Shown here: positions 8,857 to 17,646 of the stretch, piece after piece
Layout: every line of letters begins with the position of its first letter
Numbering within the stretch: position 1 is the stretch's first letter
Assembly (NCBI GenBank): GCA_964631955.1
Contig: CAZWBA010000006.1
Location: 1-64,000, forward strand
Length of the DNA: 64,000 nucleotides
Direction: 5' to 3'
DNA from: CAMLJR01 sp964631955
Lineage (GTDB): Bacteria > Pseudomonadota > Gammaproteobacteria > Pseudomonadales > CAMLJR01
The notes under the pieces: generated by a model
Seen by the model: only the letters and a program-made list of their open reading frames with translations
Databases searched by the model: none
Told to the model about the DNA's origin: nothing
Program-made: the position numbers and the translations under genes

Positions 8857-10674
8857 TCAGGCCGACAGATCGCGCTCCTCCAGCGAGACGGCGGTGCAAT
8901 GCGGTGCGAGTTTTCCTTCGGCAGCAAGGCTGGCGACGCCCTCCCTGCTTTCGAACAGGCAGGGCATTTCCAGCGGTTCGATGGCGTAGGTGTCATCGCT
9001 GAAATTAGTCGCAATCGTGAGCAGCGAATTATTTTCGAAACGCCAGCAGGCAACGACCGCCGCTTCGCCGACCACTTCGGCGCCGAGCGCGCGGCAGTGG
9101 TCGAGCCACGGCACGATATGGCGGTGACGCAATTGCAGCAGCTCGCGATAAAAGGCCGAGTCGCGATAAAAAGATGCATCCGAATCCGCGGGCCACGGCG
9201 GAATCGACGCAGCAAATGTTTCGAGCGCATTGGGATCCGGAATGCGCGCGCGCTGCTGCGCGTTCCGGAACGCCGAAAAATTTGCGAATTCGTTGCTGCG
9301 ACCTTCGCGCACCGCGCGTGCCAGATCGCCGTGAAAATCCGTGAAAAAAAGAAACTGGGAACGCGCCTGCCACGGCTCGCCCATGAACAGCAGCGGAATT
9401 GCCGGCATCAATAACTGCAGCGCCACTGCGGCACGCCAGTCGGATTCGCGGCTCAATGCAATGATTCGCTCGCCGAATGCGCGATTGCCGATCTGATCGT
9501 GATTCTGCAAAAAATTGATGAATGCCGTCGGCGGTAAAAAATCGCTGGGTTCGCCGCGCGGTCGATATTCGTGCGTCGGCGACGGCTCGCCCTGATAGAC
9601 AAAGCCTTCGGCGAGGCTGCGTGCGAGTTTCTTCTCGGGATTTTTTCGATAGTTTTCGTAATAGCCTTCGTGCTCGCCGGTCAGCAGCACATGCATGACA
9701 TTGTGCCAGTCGTCATTCCATTGCGCGTTGAAACACGCGGTGTTGCCGCAATCGCGTGCGAGATGCGAAGCGGCGTTGTGCTCGTTTTCCAGCATCAGAT
9801 GAATGTGGCGACCCTTTTCCGCCGGCGAGCTGGCAATGGATTTCCGAATGCGCGCTGCCATCTCGTCGAGAAACGAAGGATCCGAAATCGCGTGAACCGC
9901 ATCGAAACGCAGGCCGTCGAAACGGTATTCGTGCAGCCAGTACAATGCGTTCTGAATAAAAAATTCGCGTACATCGGGCGGGTCGAAATCGATGCGATCG
10001 CCCCATGCACTTTTATCGGCTTTGAAAAAATCCGGCGCGTAGGCGTGCAGATAATTGCCATCGGGACCGAAGTGGTTGTAAACCACATCGAGATATACGC
10101 ACACACCCAGTTCGTGCGCGCGATCGATGAGCTGCTTGAGTTGCGCGGGCGAGCCGTACGCGGTATCGGGAGCGAAGGGCAGCACGCCGTCGTAACCCCA
10201 GTTGCGCTGCCCCGGAAAATCGCCGATCGGCATCAGTTCGATCGCGGTAATGCCCAGCTCGGCAAGCTGCTCCAATTGCCGCTCGACGCCGGCGAAACCG
10301 CCGCAGCAGCCGACATGCAATTCGTAAATCACCATTTCATGCCACGGCCGTCCGCGCCAGTGCGGCAGGCGCCAGACGTATTCGCGCGGATCCACCAGCA
10401 CACTCCAGCCGTGAACGTCGCCGCTCTGCAGACGCGAAGCCGGATCGGGTACCGCCAGCTCATCGTCGATCCGATAACGATAATGCGTGCCTGCGCCTGC
10501 AGAGCATACGGTTTCGAACCAGCCACCGTCGCTGCGCGTCATTTCCTGCGGCGCTCGATTTTCAATTTCGAGAGTCACCTGCGTGAGTTTCGGTGCCCAG
10601 AGACGAAAGCGCGCGTGACCATCGTCGCCCAATGCTGCGCCGAAGGGATGTATGTCATGCGCAAACCGGCTCAT
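8857..10674 (-). CDS. treZ: Malto-oligosyltrehalose trehalohydrolase
   Basis: TreZ (GH13) releases free trehalose from maltooligosyl-trehalose made by TreY. The 605-residue protein begins with a CBM48-like beta-domain (FGAALGDDGHARFRLWAP). It then shows GH13 motifs YLDVVYNHFGPDGNY, LRFDAVHAI (nucleophile Asp), LMLENEHN (acid/base Glu) and FLQNHDQIGN. The ATG at 10674 shares its A with the TGA stop of glgX (TGATG), implying translational coupling; a GTG one codon upstream (10677) would make a 4-bp overlap instead. Downstream treY follows after 52 bp. The set glgX-treZ-treY forms a complete route from glycogen to trehalose, a protectant in osmotic and desiccation stress. Confidence 0.96.
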   Translation of the reverse strand: MSRFAHDIHPFGAALGDDGHARFRLWAPKLTQVTLEIENRAPQEMTRSDGGWFETVCSAGAGTHYRYRIDDELAVPDPASRLQSGDVHGWSVLVDPREYVWRLPHWRGRPWHEMVIYELHVGCCGGFAGVERQLEQLAELGITAIELMPIGDFPGQRNWGYDGVLPFAPDTAYGSPAQLKQLIDRAHELGVCVYLDVVYNHFGPDGNYLHAYAPDFFKADKSAWGDRIDFDPPDVREFFIQNALYWLHEYRFDGLRFDAVHAISDPSFLDEMAARIRKSIASSPAEKGRHIHLMLENEHNAASHLARDCGNTACFNAQWNDDWHNVMHVLLTGEHEGYYENYRKNPEKKLARSLAEGFVYQGEPSPTHEYRPRGEPSDFLPPTAFINFLQNHDQIGNRAFGERIIALSRESDWRAAVALQLLMPAIPLLFMGEPWQARSQFLFFTDFHGDLARAVREGRSNEFANFSAFRNAQQRARIPDPNALETFAASIPPWPADSDASFYRDSAFYRELLQLRHRHIVPWLDHCRALGAEVVGEAAVVACWRFENNSLLTIATNFSDDTYAIEPLEMPCLFESREGVASLAAEGKLAPHCTAVSLEERDLSA

Positions 10675-12968
10675 CACACGGAATCGACTTCGTTTTCGGC
10701 GACCGCTTCCGCACGATTTTCCTGCGCCGGTTTTTCTTCGCGCCGATTTTTTTCCGCGTACTCTGTGTTTTCAGCGGCATTTTCCGCAGCATTTTTCTCC
10801 GCCGAATCCGCCGCGATATCGGTGGTGATGATTTCGCCCCATTGATTGAGTTCGAGCGTGGCGCTCAATATTTTCAGCGAATGCGGTTCGAGCGAAATTC
10901 TCCCGTGGGAAAAACGCTCGCTGTCGGCGCAGTGGTTTTCGGTATCGAGCACACAATGACATTCGGGAATCGGCGGTGGCAGAAAAAATTCATGCGCGGC
11001 GCTGTCGCCGTTGAACAGCATAAACATCACCTGCACCAGCCGGTCGTTCTGCGCATCGATTTCGCAGCGACGCAAACCGAGCAGGTGCGCCGAAGCGTTT
11101 GCCCAGTCGTCCGGAACCAGCTCGATGCCGCGCTCCTCGAACCACAGCACCGGCGCCAGCCCGGGCGCGATGTCTGCGTTGTCGTGACGATAATTTTCCG
11201 CCCTCAGCAACGTAGTGTTTTTTCGCAGCGCGATGACGCCGGCAACGAAATCGAATCGCGCGCGGCCGGCTTCGCTATCGAGCAGCGACCAGTCGAGCCA
11301 GCTCAATTCGTTGTCCTGGCAGTACGCGTTGTTATTGCCGGACTGGGTCTGCCCGAATTCATCGCCCGCCAGCAGCATCGGCGTGCCATGCGAAACCAGC
11401 AGTGTCGACAGCAGTGCGCGTGCGGTTTTTTCGCGTTGCAGCAGAATATCCGCGTCCTCGGTCGGACCTTCAGCGCCCCAGTTGCAGCTCAGATTATTGT
11501 CGTGACCATCGCGATTATTTTCGCCGTTCGCTTCGTTGTGCTTGTCGTTGTAACTCACCACATCCTGCAGCGTGAAGCCATCATGCGCGGTGATGAAATT
11601 GATACTTGCCCACGGCGAACGGCGATTGTGATCGAAAATGGGCGCGGAACCCTGCAGGCAATCGGCGAGCGCGCCGCGCAGGCCGTCGTTGCCGCGCCAG
11701 TACCCGCGCACGGTATCGCGAAAATAACTGTTCCATTCGGCAAATCCCGACGGATGATTGCCGAGTTGATAACCGCCGGGGCCGATATCCCACGGCTCGG
11801 AAATCAGTTTTACGCGCGCGAGAACAGGGTCCTGCAGCAGCGCATCGAAAAAACCGCAGCCTGCATCGAAACCCGAAGGTTCGCGCCCCAGCGTCACACC
11901 CAGATCGAAACGGAAACCATCGATATGAAATTCTTCCACCCAGTAGCGCAGCGAATCGAGAATCAGCTGGATCGTGCGCGGGTGCGAAGTGTTGACGGTG
12001 TTGCCGCAGCCGGTGTCGTTGATGTAATAACGCGGCTCGTCGGGAAGCAGCCGGTAATAATTCAGATTGTCCAGACCTCGCAGCGACAGCGTGGGACCGA
12101 GTTCGCTGCCTTCGCAGGTATGGTTGTAAACCACATCGAGAATGACCTCGATACCCGCCGCGTGCAATTGTTTGACCGCCCATTTGATCTGGCCCAGCGT
12201 GCCATCGGAAAGATAGCTGCGCTCGGGCGCGAAATAGGCCAGCGTGTTATAGCCCCAGTAATTGGTGAGCCTGTGCGGCGATCCCAGCAGATGGCGATCG
12301 CGCGCGAAGGCGTGAATCGGCAATAGCTCGACCGCCGTGATGCCGAGACGTTTCAGATAGTCGATGGTGTGGGCGTGACCGAGCGCACCGAAGGTGCCGC
12401 GATCGTGTTGCGGTAAATCCGCACGGCGCCGCGTGAATCCGCGCACGTGCATTTCGTAAATGACGGTTTCGCTCCAGGGCGTGCGCGGCGAGTGATCATT
12501 ACCCCAGTCGAAATTATCGCGGGTGACGATGGCGCGCGGCATGTAGGGCGCGCTATCGCGGCGATCGATCGAAAGATCCGTAGCTTTTGCGCCGATGCGG
12601 TAACCGTAAAGTGCGTCGTGCCATTTCAATTCGCCCGCAAGCTGGCGCGCATACGGATCGAGCAATAATTTCTGCCCGTTGAAACGCAACCCCTGTTTCG
12701 GCTCATAGGGACCATAGGCGCGATAGCCGTATTGCAAACCCGCCTGCGCACCGGCGAGATACCCATGCCAGACACCGTTATTGCAGGCCGGCATTTTCAG
12801 TCGCGCAATTTCGTGCCGGCCCGGCTCATCGAAAATGCATAATTCGACGCATTCGGCATGTTCGGAAAAAACCGCGAAATGGGTGCCTCTGCCGTCGGGA
12901 GTCGCGCCGAGACGTGCATCGGGCGATGGCTGCAATTTGTCGGCAAGCGCTTGCATGATCGGTGACAA
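10674..12968 (-). CDS. glgX: Glycogen debranching enzyme GlgX/TreX
   Basis: An isoamylase-type GH13 enzyme that cleaves alpha-1,6 branches, supplying linear maltodextrins to TreY. The 764-residue protein has an N-terminal CBM48 domain (about 20-110). Catalytic-barrel motifs are ILDVVYNHTCEGSE, GFRFDLGVTLGRE with the nucleophile Asp, LISEPWDIGPGGY with the acid/base Glu, and FITAHDGFTLQD. The last ~45 residues are an odd low-complexity tail rich in Glu, Ala and Asn (residues about 715-760) that is not part of the usual fold. It is first in the glgX-treZ-treY operon and its stop overlaps the treZ start. A 19-bp tandem duplication lies just upstream of the start. Confidence 0.95.
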   Translation of the reverse strand: MSPIMQALADKLQPSPDARLGATPDGRGTHFAVFSEHAECVELCIFDEPGRHEIARLKMPACNNGVWHGYLAGAQAGLQYGYRAYGPYEPKQGLRFNGQKLLLDPYARQLAGELKWHDALYGYRIGAKATDLSIDRRDSAPYMPRAIVTRDNFDWGNDHSPRTPWSETVIYEMHVRGFTRRRADLPQHDRGTFGALGHAHTIDYLKRLGITAVELLPIHAFARDRHLLGSPHRLTNYWGYNTLAYFAPERSYLSDGTLGQIKWAVKQLHAAGIEVILDVVYNHTCEGSELGPTLSLRGLDNLNYYRLLPDEPRYYINDTGCGNTVNTSHPRTIQLILDSLRYWVEEFHIDGFRFDLGVTLGREPSGFDAGCGFFDALLQDPVLARVKLISEPWDIGPGGYQLGNHPSGFAEWNSYFRDTVRGYWRGNDGLRGALADCLQGSAPIFDHNRRSPWASINFITAHDGFTLQDVVSYNDKHNEANGENNRDGHDNNLSCNWGAEGPTEDADILLQREKTARALLSTLLVSHGTPMLLAGDEFGQTQSGNNNAYCQDNELSWLDWSLLDSEAGRARFDFVAGVIALRKNTTLLRAENYRHDNADIAPGLAPVLWFEERGIELVPDDWANASAHLLGLRRCEIDAQNDRLVQVMFMLFNGDSAAHEFFLPPPIPECHCVLDTENHCADSERFSHGRISLEPHSLKILSATLELNQWGEIITTDIAADSAEKNAAENAAENTEYAEKNRREEKPAQENRAEAVAENEVDSV

Positions 12969-12981
12969 CCTATTCGACTAT

Positions 12982-13019
12982 TTCGATAACTTCGCTTCGA
13001 TTCGATAACTTCGCTTCGA
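12982..13019. repeat. Exact 19-bp tandem duplication upstream of glgX
   Basis: Positions 12982-13000 and 13001-13019 are identical, each reading TTCGATAACTTCGCTTCGA. A weaker third partial copy (CGATAATTTC) follows at about 13021. It sits within 15-50 bp of the glgX start, so it may affect its leader or promoter. No regulator is known. Confidence 0.8.
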
Positions 13020-13129
13020 CCCGATAATTTCTTTCGCCGATCGCAGTACCGACTGACGGCGGGTGGATTCAATTTGCTTCCACTTTCACACCCGCACCAG
13101 CACTTTCTTTAAATTTGGCCGGAAAATTC

Positions 13130-13492
13130 CTAAATTTGTCTGGCGAATTGCAGAGCTGCCGACGCGTCGTTATCTGCCTGAGCCCGATGCGGGCGCGAGC
13201 TTGCGATGGCGCCGAACAAATTGATATTTTCTTCGTCGATTTCAACGCCGAAGCCATTCGAATGCAGATGTACGACATAGCATTTGATGCGTTCGCATTT
13301 GAATTTCCTGCGATCGCGCCCGCGGATTATTTCGATTTCGATGGGCTGATTGGCGTAAACGGTATGGTCGGTTTCGATGAACAGGCCGTAGCGGCTCAGA
13401 TTTCTGCATCGACCGATAGCCACGGGTGATCCGCGTTCGTAGATAAATAATCGGGTATCGCTGCGTGTGCGCTGGCTATAACGGTGTTCCAT
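13130..13492 (-). CDS. PilZ-domain protein
   Basis: A 120-residue protein that begins EHRYSQRTRSDTRL, giving the arginine-rich segment typical of a PilZ c-di-GMP site. It then has a CRNLSRYGLFIE segment in place of the D/NxSxxG box. Predicted beta-strands up to about residue 90 fit one PilZ barrel, and a short polar tail follows. PilZ proteins bind cyclic di-GMP and modulate motility, exopolysaccharide or enzymes. The gene stands alone between glgX and pncC, so the partner cannot be inferred. The second half of the motif is LSRYG rather than the strict DxSxxG, which weakens a prediction of ligand binding. Confidence 0.75.
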   Translation of the reverse strand: MEHRYSQRTRSDTRLFIYERGSPVAIGRCRNLSRYGLFIETDHTVYANQPIEIEIIRGRDRRKFKCERIKCYVVHLHSNGFGVEIDEENINLFGAIASSRPHRAQADNDASAALQFARQI

Positions 13493-13682
13493 ATTTTTTC
13501 CTCCTCCATTGACACCGGCGTGAGCAATTACAGAAGGATTTGCAGAATTTGTGCCAGTAAAAAAACGTGGTATTTCGGGGTTTTGCAGAAGAGGTCGGCG
13601 TAAAACTTACAGGTATGTGATTTTTTTTGGAAAAATTCGCAACTTTTTCTTGAAAAAATTCGTAACATTTTTCAACGGGAAA
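13493..13682. other. Intergenic region with A/T-rich imperfect direct repeat
   Basis: This gap of 190 bp between two minus-strand genes contains an imperfect direct repeat at about 13629-13675: GGAAAAATTCGCAACTTTTTC followed by GAAAAAATTCGTAACATTTTTC. The T- and A-runs also allow partial hairpins. It could hold the end of the pncC transcript and the promoter for the PilZ gene. I see no coding sequence. Confidence 0.5.
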
Positions 13683-14195
13683 TTATCTCGCCCGGTGTGC
13701 GTGATGATCGGATCGCCTGGCGTGATAAAAAGCAAAGCGCCGCAGTGCATAACGCGCAGCTATCGTACGCAGCTCATCGCGTTCGCCGCGAAAACATCGG
13801 GTTTCGCTGAAGAGGCTCACGTCGTTTCCGCGTCTGAAACCCCAGGCGAAGCAGATGGTGCCGGGCTCGATGCCGTCGACGGCATCGGGGCCGGTGATAC
13901 CGGTGGTGGTGATAACCGCATTGCCGCAGGATTGGTGCAGCGCGCCGAGCGCCATTTCGCGGGCGACATGTTCGCTGGTTAACGTATATCTATCGATGGT
14001 TTTCTGTCTGACTTTCAGCAGCCGCTTTTTTGCAGCTTCCGAATACGTGACCAGCCCGCAATCCAGAAAGGATCCGGCGCCCGGCACGTCGGCGAGCAGG
14101 GCCGTCACCATTCCGGCCGTGCACGATTCCGCCGTGACCAGACAGAGTTCGTGCCGGCGCAGATAACCGATAAAACGTTGTGCCTGCGTAGCCAT
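13683..14195 (-). CDS. pncC: CinA C-terminal family nicotinamide-nucleotide amidohydrolase (PncC-like)
   Basis: A 170-residue single-domain CinA-C protein. The family hydrolyses NMN to nicotinate mononucleotide plus ammonia in the pyridine nucleotide salvage cycle. Visible family motifs are TAESCTAGMV with the catalytic Ser/Cys region, VTYSEAAKKRLL, and TTTGITGPD with the GPxG-type glycine turn. It lacks the N-terminal MoCF-like domain of full CinA, which is common. The last ~15 residues (YHARRSDHHAHRAR) are His/Arg-rich and unusual. It is 42 bp downstream of the FMN reductase on the same strand, so it could be the last gene of that operon. Confidence 0.85.
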   Translation of the reverse strand: MATQAQRFIGYLRRHELCLVTAESCTAGMVTALLADVPGAGSFLDCGLVTYSEAAKKRLLKVRQKTIDRYTLTSEHVAREMALGALHQSCGNAVITTTGITGPDAVDGIEPGTICFAWGFRRGNDVSLFSETRCFRGERDELRTIAARYALRRFAFYHARRSDHHAHRAR

Positions 14196-14237
14196 GAGAT
14201 AGTAGCCATGAAATAAATAGCCATGAAATGCCGGGAA

Positions 14238-14792
14238 TTATTTTTTTACCCTGGAATGCTGGCTGAGCCTGGCGAGGGTTCGCATCTGCTCGGCGATCAG
14301 ACCCCTGATCTTCTCGTCGACCAGATTGCCGTCGCTATCGAAGGATTCGGAAAATGCATTCGCGAAAACCTCGGGTTTGTAAATCGGATAGAGATCGCAG
14401 TAAACGCATACCTGACGCATATGATATTGCGCACGCGAAGAACCCATGCCGCCGGCAGCGCCCATGAGGGCGGCATATTTGCCATAGAGCAGTCTGTTTT
14501 CCGGTTCGCGCGAGGCCCAGTCGATGATGTTCTTCAGCGCGGGCGCGAGCGAATAATTGTATTCGGTGCAGGCGAGCACAAGAGCGTCGGCCTGTTCGAT
14601 CTGCGCAAAAACGCGCTTCACCGAATCGGGTTTATTGTCGGCGGTATCGACATTGTAAAAAGGAATATCGGCAAGCTCCGCAAGCTCCATGGTGACGCCC
14701 TCGGGCAAATTTTCCTGCGCTGCGCGCAGAAGCCCCTTGTTGGTCGATTTTTTTCTCAGACTGCCGGCAATGCCAAGAAATTTCTGCGTCAT
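14238..14792 (-). CDS. NAD(P)H-dependent FMN reductase / quinone reductase
   Basis: A 184-residue flavodoxin-like enzyme of the NADPH-dependent FMN reductase family (ChrR/YieF/azoreductase group). Diagnostic pieces are the FMN phosphate loop GSLRKKSTNKGL and the segment TEYNYSLAPALKNIIDWASR. GGMGSSRAQYHMRQV follows. These cytosolic enzymes reduce quinones, azo dyes or metals by two electrons and are linked with oxidative stress. Its ATG overlaps the stop of the upstream alpha/beta hydrolase by 4 bp (ATGA), so it is translationally coupled to the hydrolase and DUF3182 genes. The substrate is not predictable. Confidence 0.88.
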   Translation of the reverse strand: MTQKFLGIAGSLRKKSTNKGLLRAAQENLPEGVTMELAELADIPFYNVDTADNKPDSVKRVFAQIEQADALVLACTEYNYSLAPALKNIIDWASREPENRLLYGKYAALMGAAGGMGSSRAQYHMRQVCVYCDLYPIYKPEVFANAFSESFDSDGNLVDEKIRGLIAEQMRTLARLSQHSRVKK

Positions 14793-15613
14793 GATAATTT
14801 CCTCCAGTTTGTTGATTTTGCGACCGGAGATTGGTCGCTTGCGTGCAGGCCCGCCGGCTGCGCGTTGGCTGAATCGAGGCGCGCACCGGCGATCATTTCA
14901 GTCAGCCAGCCGATCAGCAGCATCGTGTAATGCTGCTGGGAAATTTCGCTCGATAATCCATGATCGGCGCCGCTGATCGTGCGCGTTGTCAGCGAGCGCG
15001 CGTTGCTGAGCGCAGTCCGGTAATTTTCGATGACGGCATGCGGAATGATCACATCGTTTTCCGCTGCGATCAGCAGCGCGTCTCCGCGAAATTCCGCGCA
15101 GGCCTTCAACGCCCTGTTTGCGTCAGGCGCGATGCGGCTGCGCCGGTAATCGAGCAGCGAGCTGTCGGTATGCAATTGTTTTTTGGGAATATCCCAGTGC
15201 CCGTCCTTATAGAGCGCCGGCGTGCGCAGCGCCAGCCATCGAATCGGACGCAGCGCGCTTGAAATCGCCGCCAGATAAGCGCCATAGCTGATGCCGACGA
15301 CGGCGATCGCGCGCGGATCGACATGGGGGCGCGCTGCCAGCCAATCGTATGCGGCGAGCAGATCATCGAGATTCTGCGCCCGGCTAACGGTATCCATATG
15401 CCGCACGTCCTGCCCGTGACCGCGCAGATCGATCATCAGGCAGACGCAACCGAGACCGGATATTTCGCGCGCGCGTTCCAGATCCTGAGCCTGGCTACCG
15501 CCCCATCCGTGAACGAACAATATTCCCGGCAGTGCCATTGAAGGCGATAACAGCGTGCTGCAAATGCTGTTGCTGCCGACGGCGATGGCGGGGTTGCTCA
15601 GTAAAATATTCAT
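14789..15613 (-). CDS. Alpha/beta hydrolase of the dienelactone-hydrolase/peptidase S9-like type
   Basis: A 274-residue alpha/beta-fold hydrolase. It has FVHGWGGSQAQD after strand 3 (oxyanion hole), DLRGHGQD, the nucleophile elbow GISYG, and a late GADHG that likely supplies the catalytic His. An Asp near AAENDVIIP would complete the triad. No signal peptide is visible, so it is likely cytosolic. Its ATG shares one base with the stop of the DUF3182 gene (TGATG), and its stop overlaps the FMN reductase start. The coupling suggests that the three act together, but the substrate is unknown. Confidence 0.85.
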   Translation of the reverse strand: MNILLSNPAIAVGSNSICSTLLSPSMALPGILFVHGWGGSQAQDLERAREISGLGCVCLMIDLRGHGQDVRHMDTVSRAQNLDDLLAAYDWLAARPHVDPRAIAVVGISYGAYLAAISSALRPIRWLALRTPALYKDGHWDIPKKQLHTDSSLLDYRRSRIAPDANRALKACAEFRGDALLIAAENDVIIPHAVIENYRTALSNARSLTTRTISGADHGLSSEISQQHYTMLLIGWLTEMIAGARLDSANAQPAGLHASDQSPVAKSTNWRKLS

Positions 15614-16764
15614 CAGCGCAGACTTCCGTATTCGTGTGCATCGATGCTGACGAATTTGGTGATATGTCCGACATCGGCATCCGCATCGCGAAAATAAATA
15701 TCGGATTTATCCGGCGCATCGCACAGCGAATGAATTTCGCGACAGCTCGTGCGCACCGAAACCAGCGCCGGATCGCGCGCGAACGCCTCGACTGCGGCGA
15801 TTTCAGCGGGTGAAGCGCCGCCGATTCGCCACGATTGTTCGAGCACGCCGGAGCAGAACCGACGATCGCGGTCGCATCCCTGAGCGACATCGTAATTGCG
15901 GCGGGATGCAAAAAATCCCTCGAAACAGGTATCGGCTGCGGCGTCGTAAATCATCGCCTGAGCGATCGCGATGATTTCCTCCTTCGACCAATCCAGTCGC
16001 AGCAGATGATTGAAGCCGCCGCGCACGGCTCTGATCGACGAGCCGCCGTACACGGAGCCACCATGCCGGTCGACAGTGGTCATCTGGCTGCCGCAATAAC
16101 TGATCTGCGTGTCACCGATCGTGACGGTACCAATGCTGCGCGTGGTTTCTTCCTGCAGATTGGCTTCGAGAACGACACCGTGGGTCGCGAAATGGTCATG
16201 ATCGACCGCATGTAAAAACTCCTTCGCTGCTTCGACTGTATTCACAACGCATTGACCGTTGCCACCGCGTGCGCACGGTGCCTTGATACGAATCTCCCCG
16301 TGCGCCAGCAGTGCTTCCCCGGCGACCAACGCTTCCGCAAGAGAGAATGCGCTGAATCCGCGCAGCGTGACGTGGCGAACGCTATCCGGAAATTCATGGG
16401 ACCAGCCAGCCGGTGCGGAACAATGGCGGCCGAGCAAAGGATGCGTGATGCATTTCGATGCGATGAATTCATGCGGAACGCAGCCGCCGAATAATTGCAT
16501 CGTATTTTTTATACCGAGTCTATCTGCTTGCGCGCATAACAATGTGTCGCCCGGCACGAAGTAGAGCGCGATTTCTTCACCGGGCCGACTGGAATGCGCC
16601 AATTCCATCTGCTCAGGCATTCCATACTCGCCACCAAAATCGGCCGAGAGCAGCCTCGCGATACGCCGCGCAACGAATTCAATACTCGCTTGCTCATGCG
16701 CGCTGAAACCTTCGGTGGAGTTTTCGCTGTGATAGGTGACTACGCTGCGCTTTGGTTTCAGCAT
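15613..16764 (-). CDS. DUF3182 family protein, possible ATP-grasp fold
   Basis: A 383-residue protein matching my recollection of the DUF3182 family. A central segment EIRIKAPCARGGNGQCVV resembles the glycine-rich loop of ATP-grasp ligases. The later GVVLEANLQEETTRSIGTV and QMTTVDRHGGSVYGGSSIRAVRGG could be nucleotide- or metal-binding. This fold assignment is inference. It is the first gene of a coupled three-gene operon with an alpha/beta hydrolase and FMN reductase. A ligase plus hydrolase would fit making and processing a small peptide or amide, but nothing proves it. The promoter must lie in the 213 bp before the divergent gene at 16978. Confidence 0.7.
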   Translation of the reverse strand: MLKPKRSVVTYHSENSTEGFSAHEQASIEFVARRIARLLSADFGGEYGMPEQMELAHSSRPGEEIALYFVPGDTLLCAQADRLGIKNTMQLFGGCVPHEFIASKCITHPLLGRHCSAPAGWSHEFPDSVRHVTLRGFSAFSLAEALVAGEALLAHGEIRIKAPCARGGNGQCVVNTVEAAKEFLHAVDHDHFATHGVVLEANLQEETTRSIGTVTIGDTQISYCGSQMTTVDRHGGSVYGGSSIRAVRGGFNHLLRLDWSKEEIIAIAQAMIYDAAADTCFEGFFASRRNYDVAQGCDRDRRFCSGVLEQSWRIGGASPAEIAAVEAFARDPALVSVRTSCREIHSLCDAPDKSDIYFRDADADVGHITKFVSIDAHEYGSLR

Positions 16765-16977
16765 TTTTGCAATCCGTTATTTTGAATTCGTTATCGGCTT
16801 CGATTCTCTTGCCTGGTCGAGGAACAAAATCGGTGCCAATCACCGTTATCCATAACGCATAACAAAAAAGTTATTTAAAAATAAGAATCTTTAACGCACT
16901 TTTCTATTTCGGTATATGGATTGCTTGATCCGGGTAGATCATTTTTTAAATGATGGGAAATGCGGAGGAGTGAAATT

Positions 16978-17550
16978 ATGAAGCGTCGTCTTTTTTATAT
17001 TGCTGACAGTCTCGATATCGTCGATCGGGTGACGGAAATTCTGAGGAGGAAAGGCGTGAAAAAATGGAATTTTCATGTGCTATCGAAAGACAATGCAGGA
17101 ATATATAGACATCATCTTCATTCGGCCAATGTGTTGCAGACGCGCGATTTCTGGCGGCAGGGCGAGCGCGGCGCAATTATCGGTTTTCTGCTCGGCATTG
17201 CAGCTGCACTTTTCATCATCGGTGTTCTGGGATTTTTCAGAGACTATATGCTGGTCGCTTCCGTCGTCATCATCGCGCTTGTCACCATGCACGGTGCCTG
17301 GATCGGCGGCATAGCGGGAATAGGCAAGGAAAATTACAAGATCAAACGTTTCCACAACGATATCGAGAGCGGGCGGATTTTATTGATCATCGATCTCGCC
17401 GACAGTGACCTACCATCGATTCAGCAGGCGCTCGAAGCGCTGCCTGTGCAGGCGTGCGGTACCGATCGCGCGCTGACCCTGCCATTCGATACCGCACCGG
17501 AATCCTCATCGAATACCCGATTGAAGCCCGATGAAGTGAAATGGATATGA
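16978..17550 (+). CDS. Small two-helix membrane protein, uncharacterised
   Basis: A 190-residue protein. I chose the ATG at 16978 because GGAGG lies 8 bp upstream; an ATG at 16960 is in frame but overlaps that ribosome site. Residues 1-65 are soluble and start RRLFYIADSLDIVDRVTEILRRKGV, a ferredoxin-like beta-alpha pattern. Two membrane helices follow (about 70-92 and 96-118), with Gly-rich stretches GAWIGGIAGIG. The C-terminus returns to a soluble domain. The arrangement resembles DUF1269-like general stress membrane proteins, but I cannot assign a family with certainty. It lies between stress genes and just upstream of the BON protein. Confidence 0.7.
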   Translation: MKRRLFYIADSLDIVDRVTEILRRKGVKKWNFHVLSKDNAGIYRHHLHSANVLQTRDFWRQGERGAIIGFLLGIAAALFIIGVLGFFRDYMLVASVVIIALVTMHGAWIGGIAGIGKENYKIKRFHNDIESGRILLIIDLADSDLPSIQQALEALPVQACGTDRALTLPFDTAPESSSNTRLKPDEVKWI

Positions 17551-17646
17551 ATTCATAGCGAATCAATATTTTCACGATGAATTATCTGTAACGAAATTTT
17601 TATTTTCCACGTTATCTTTTTTACAGAATTTACGAGGAGTAAAGCC

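Noticed and set aside
9571..10845. 424-residue plus-strand open frame across treZ
   Set aside because: It covers treZ in antisense and has no recognised motif.
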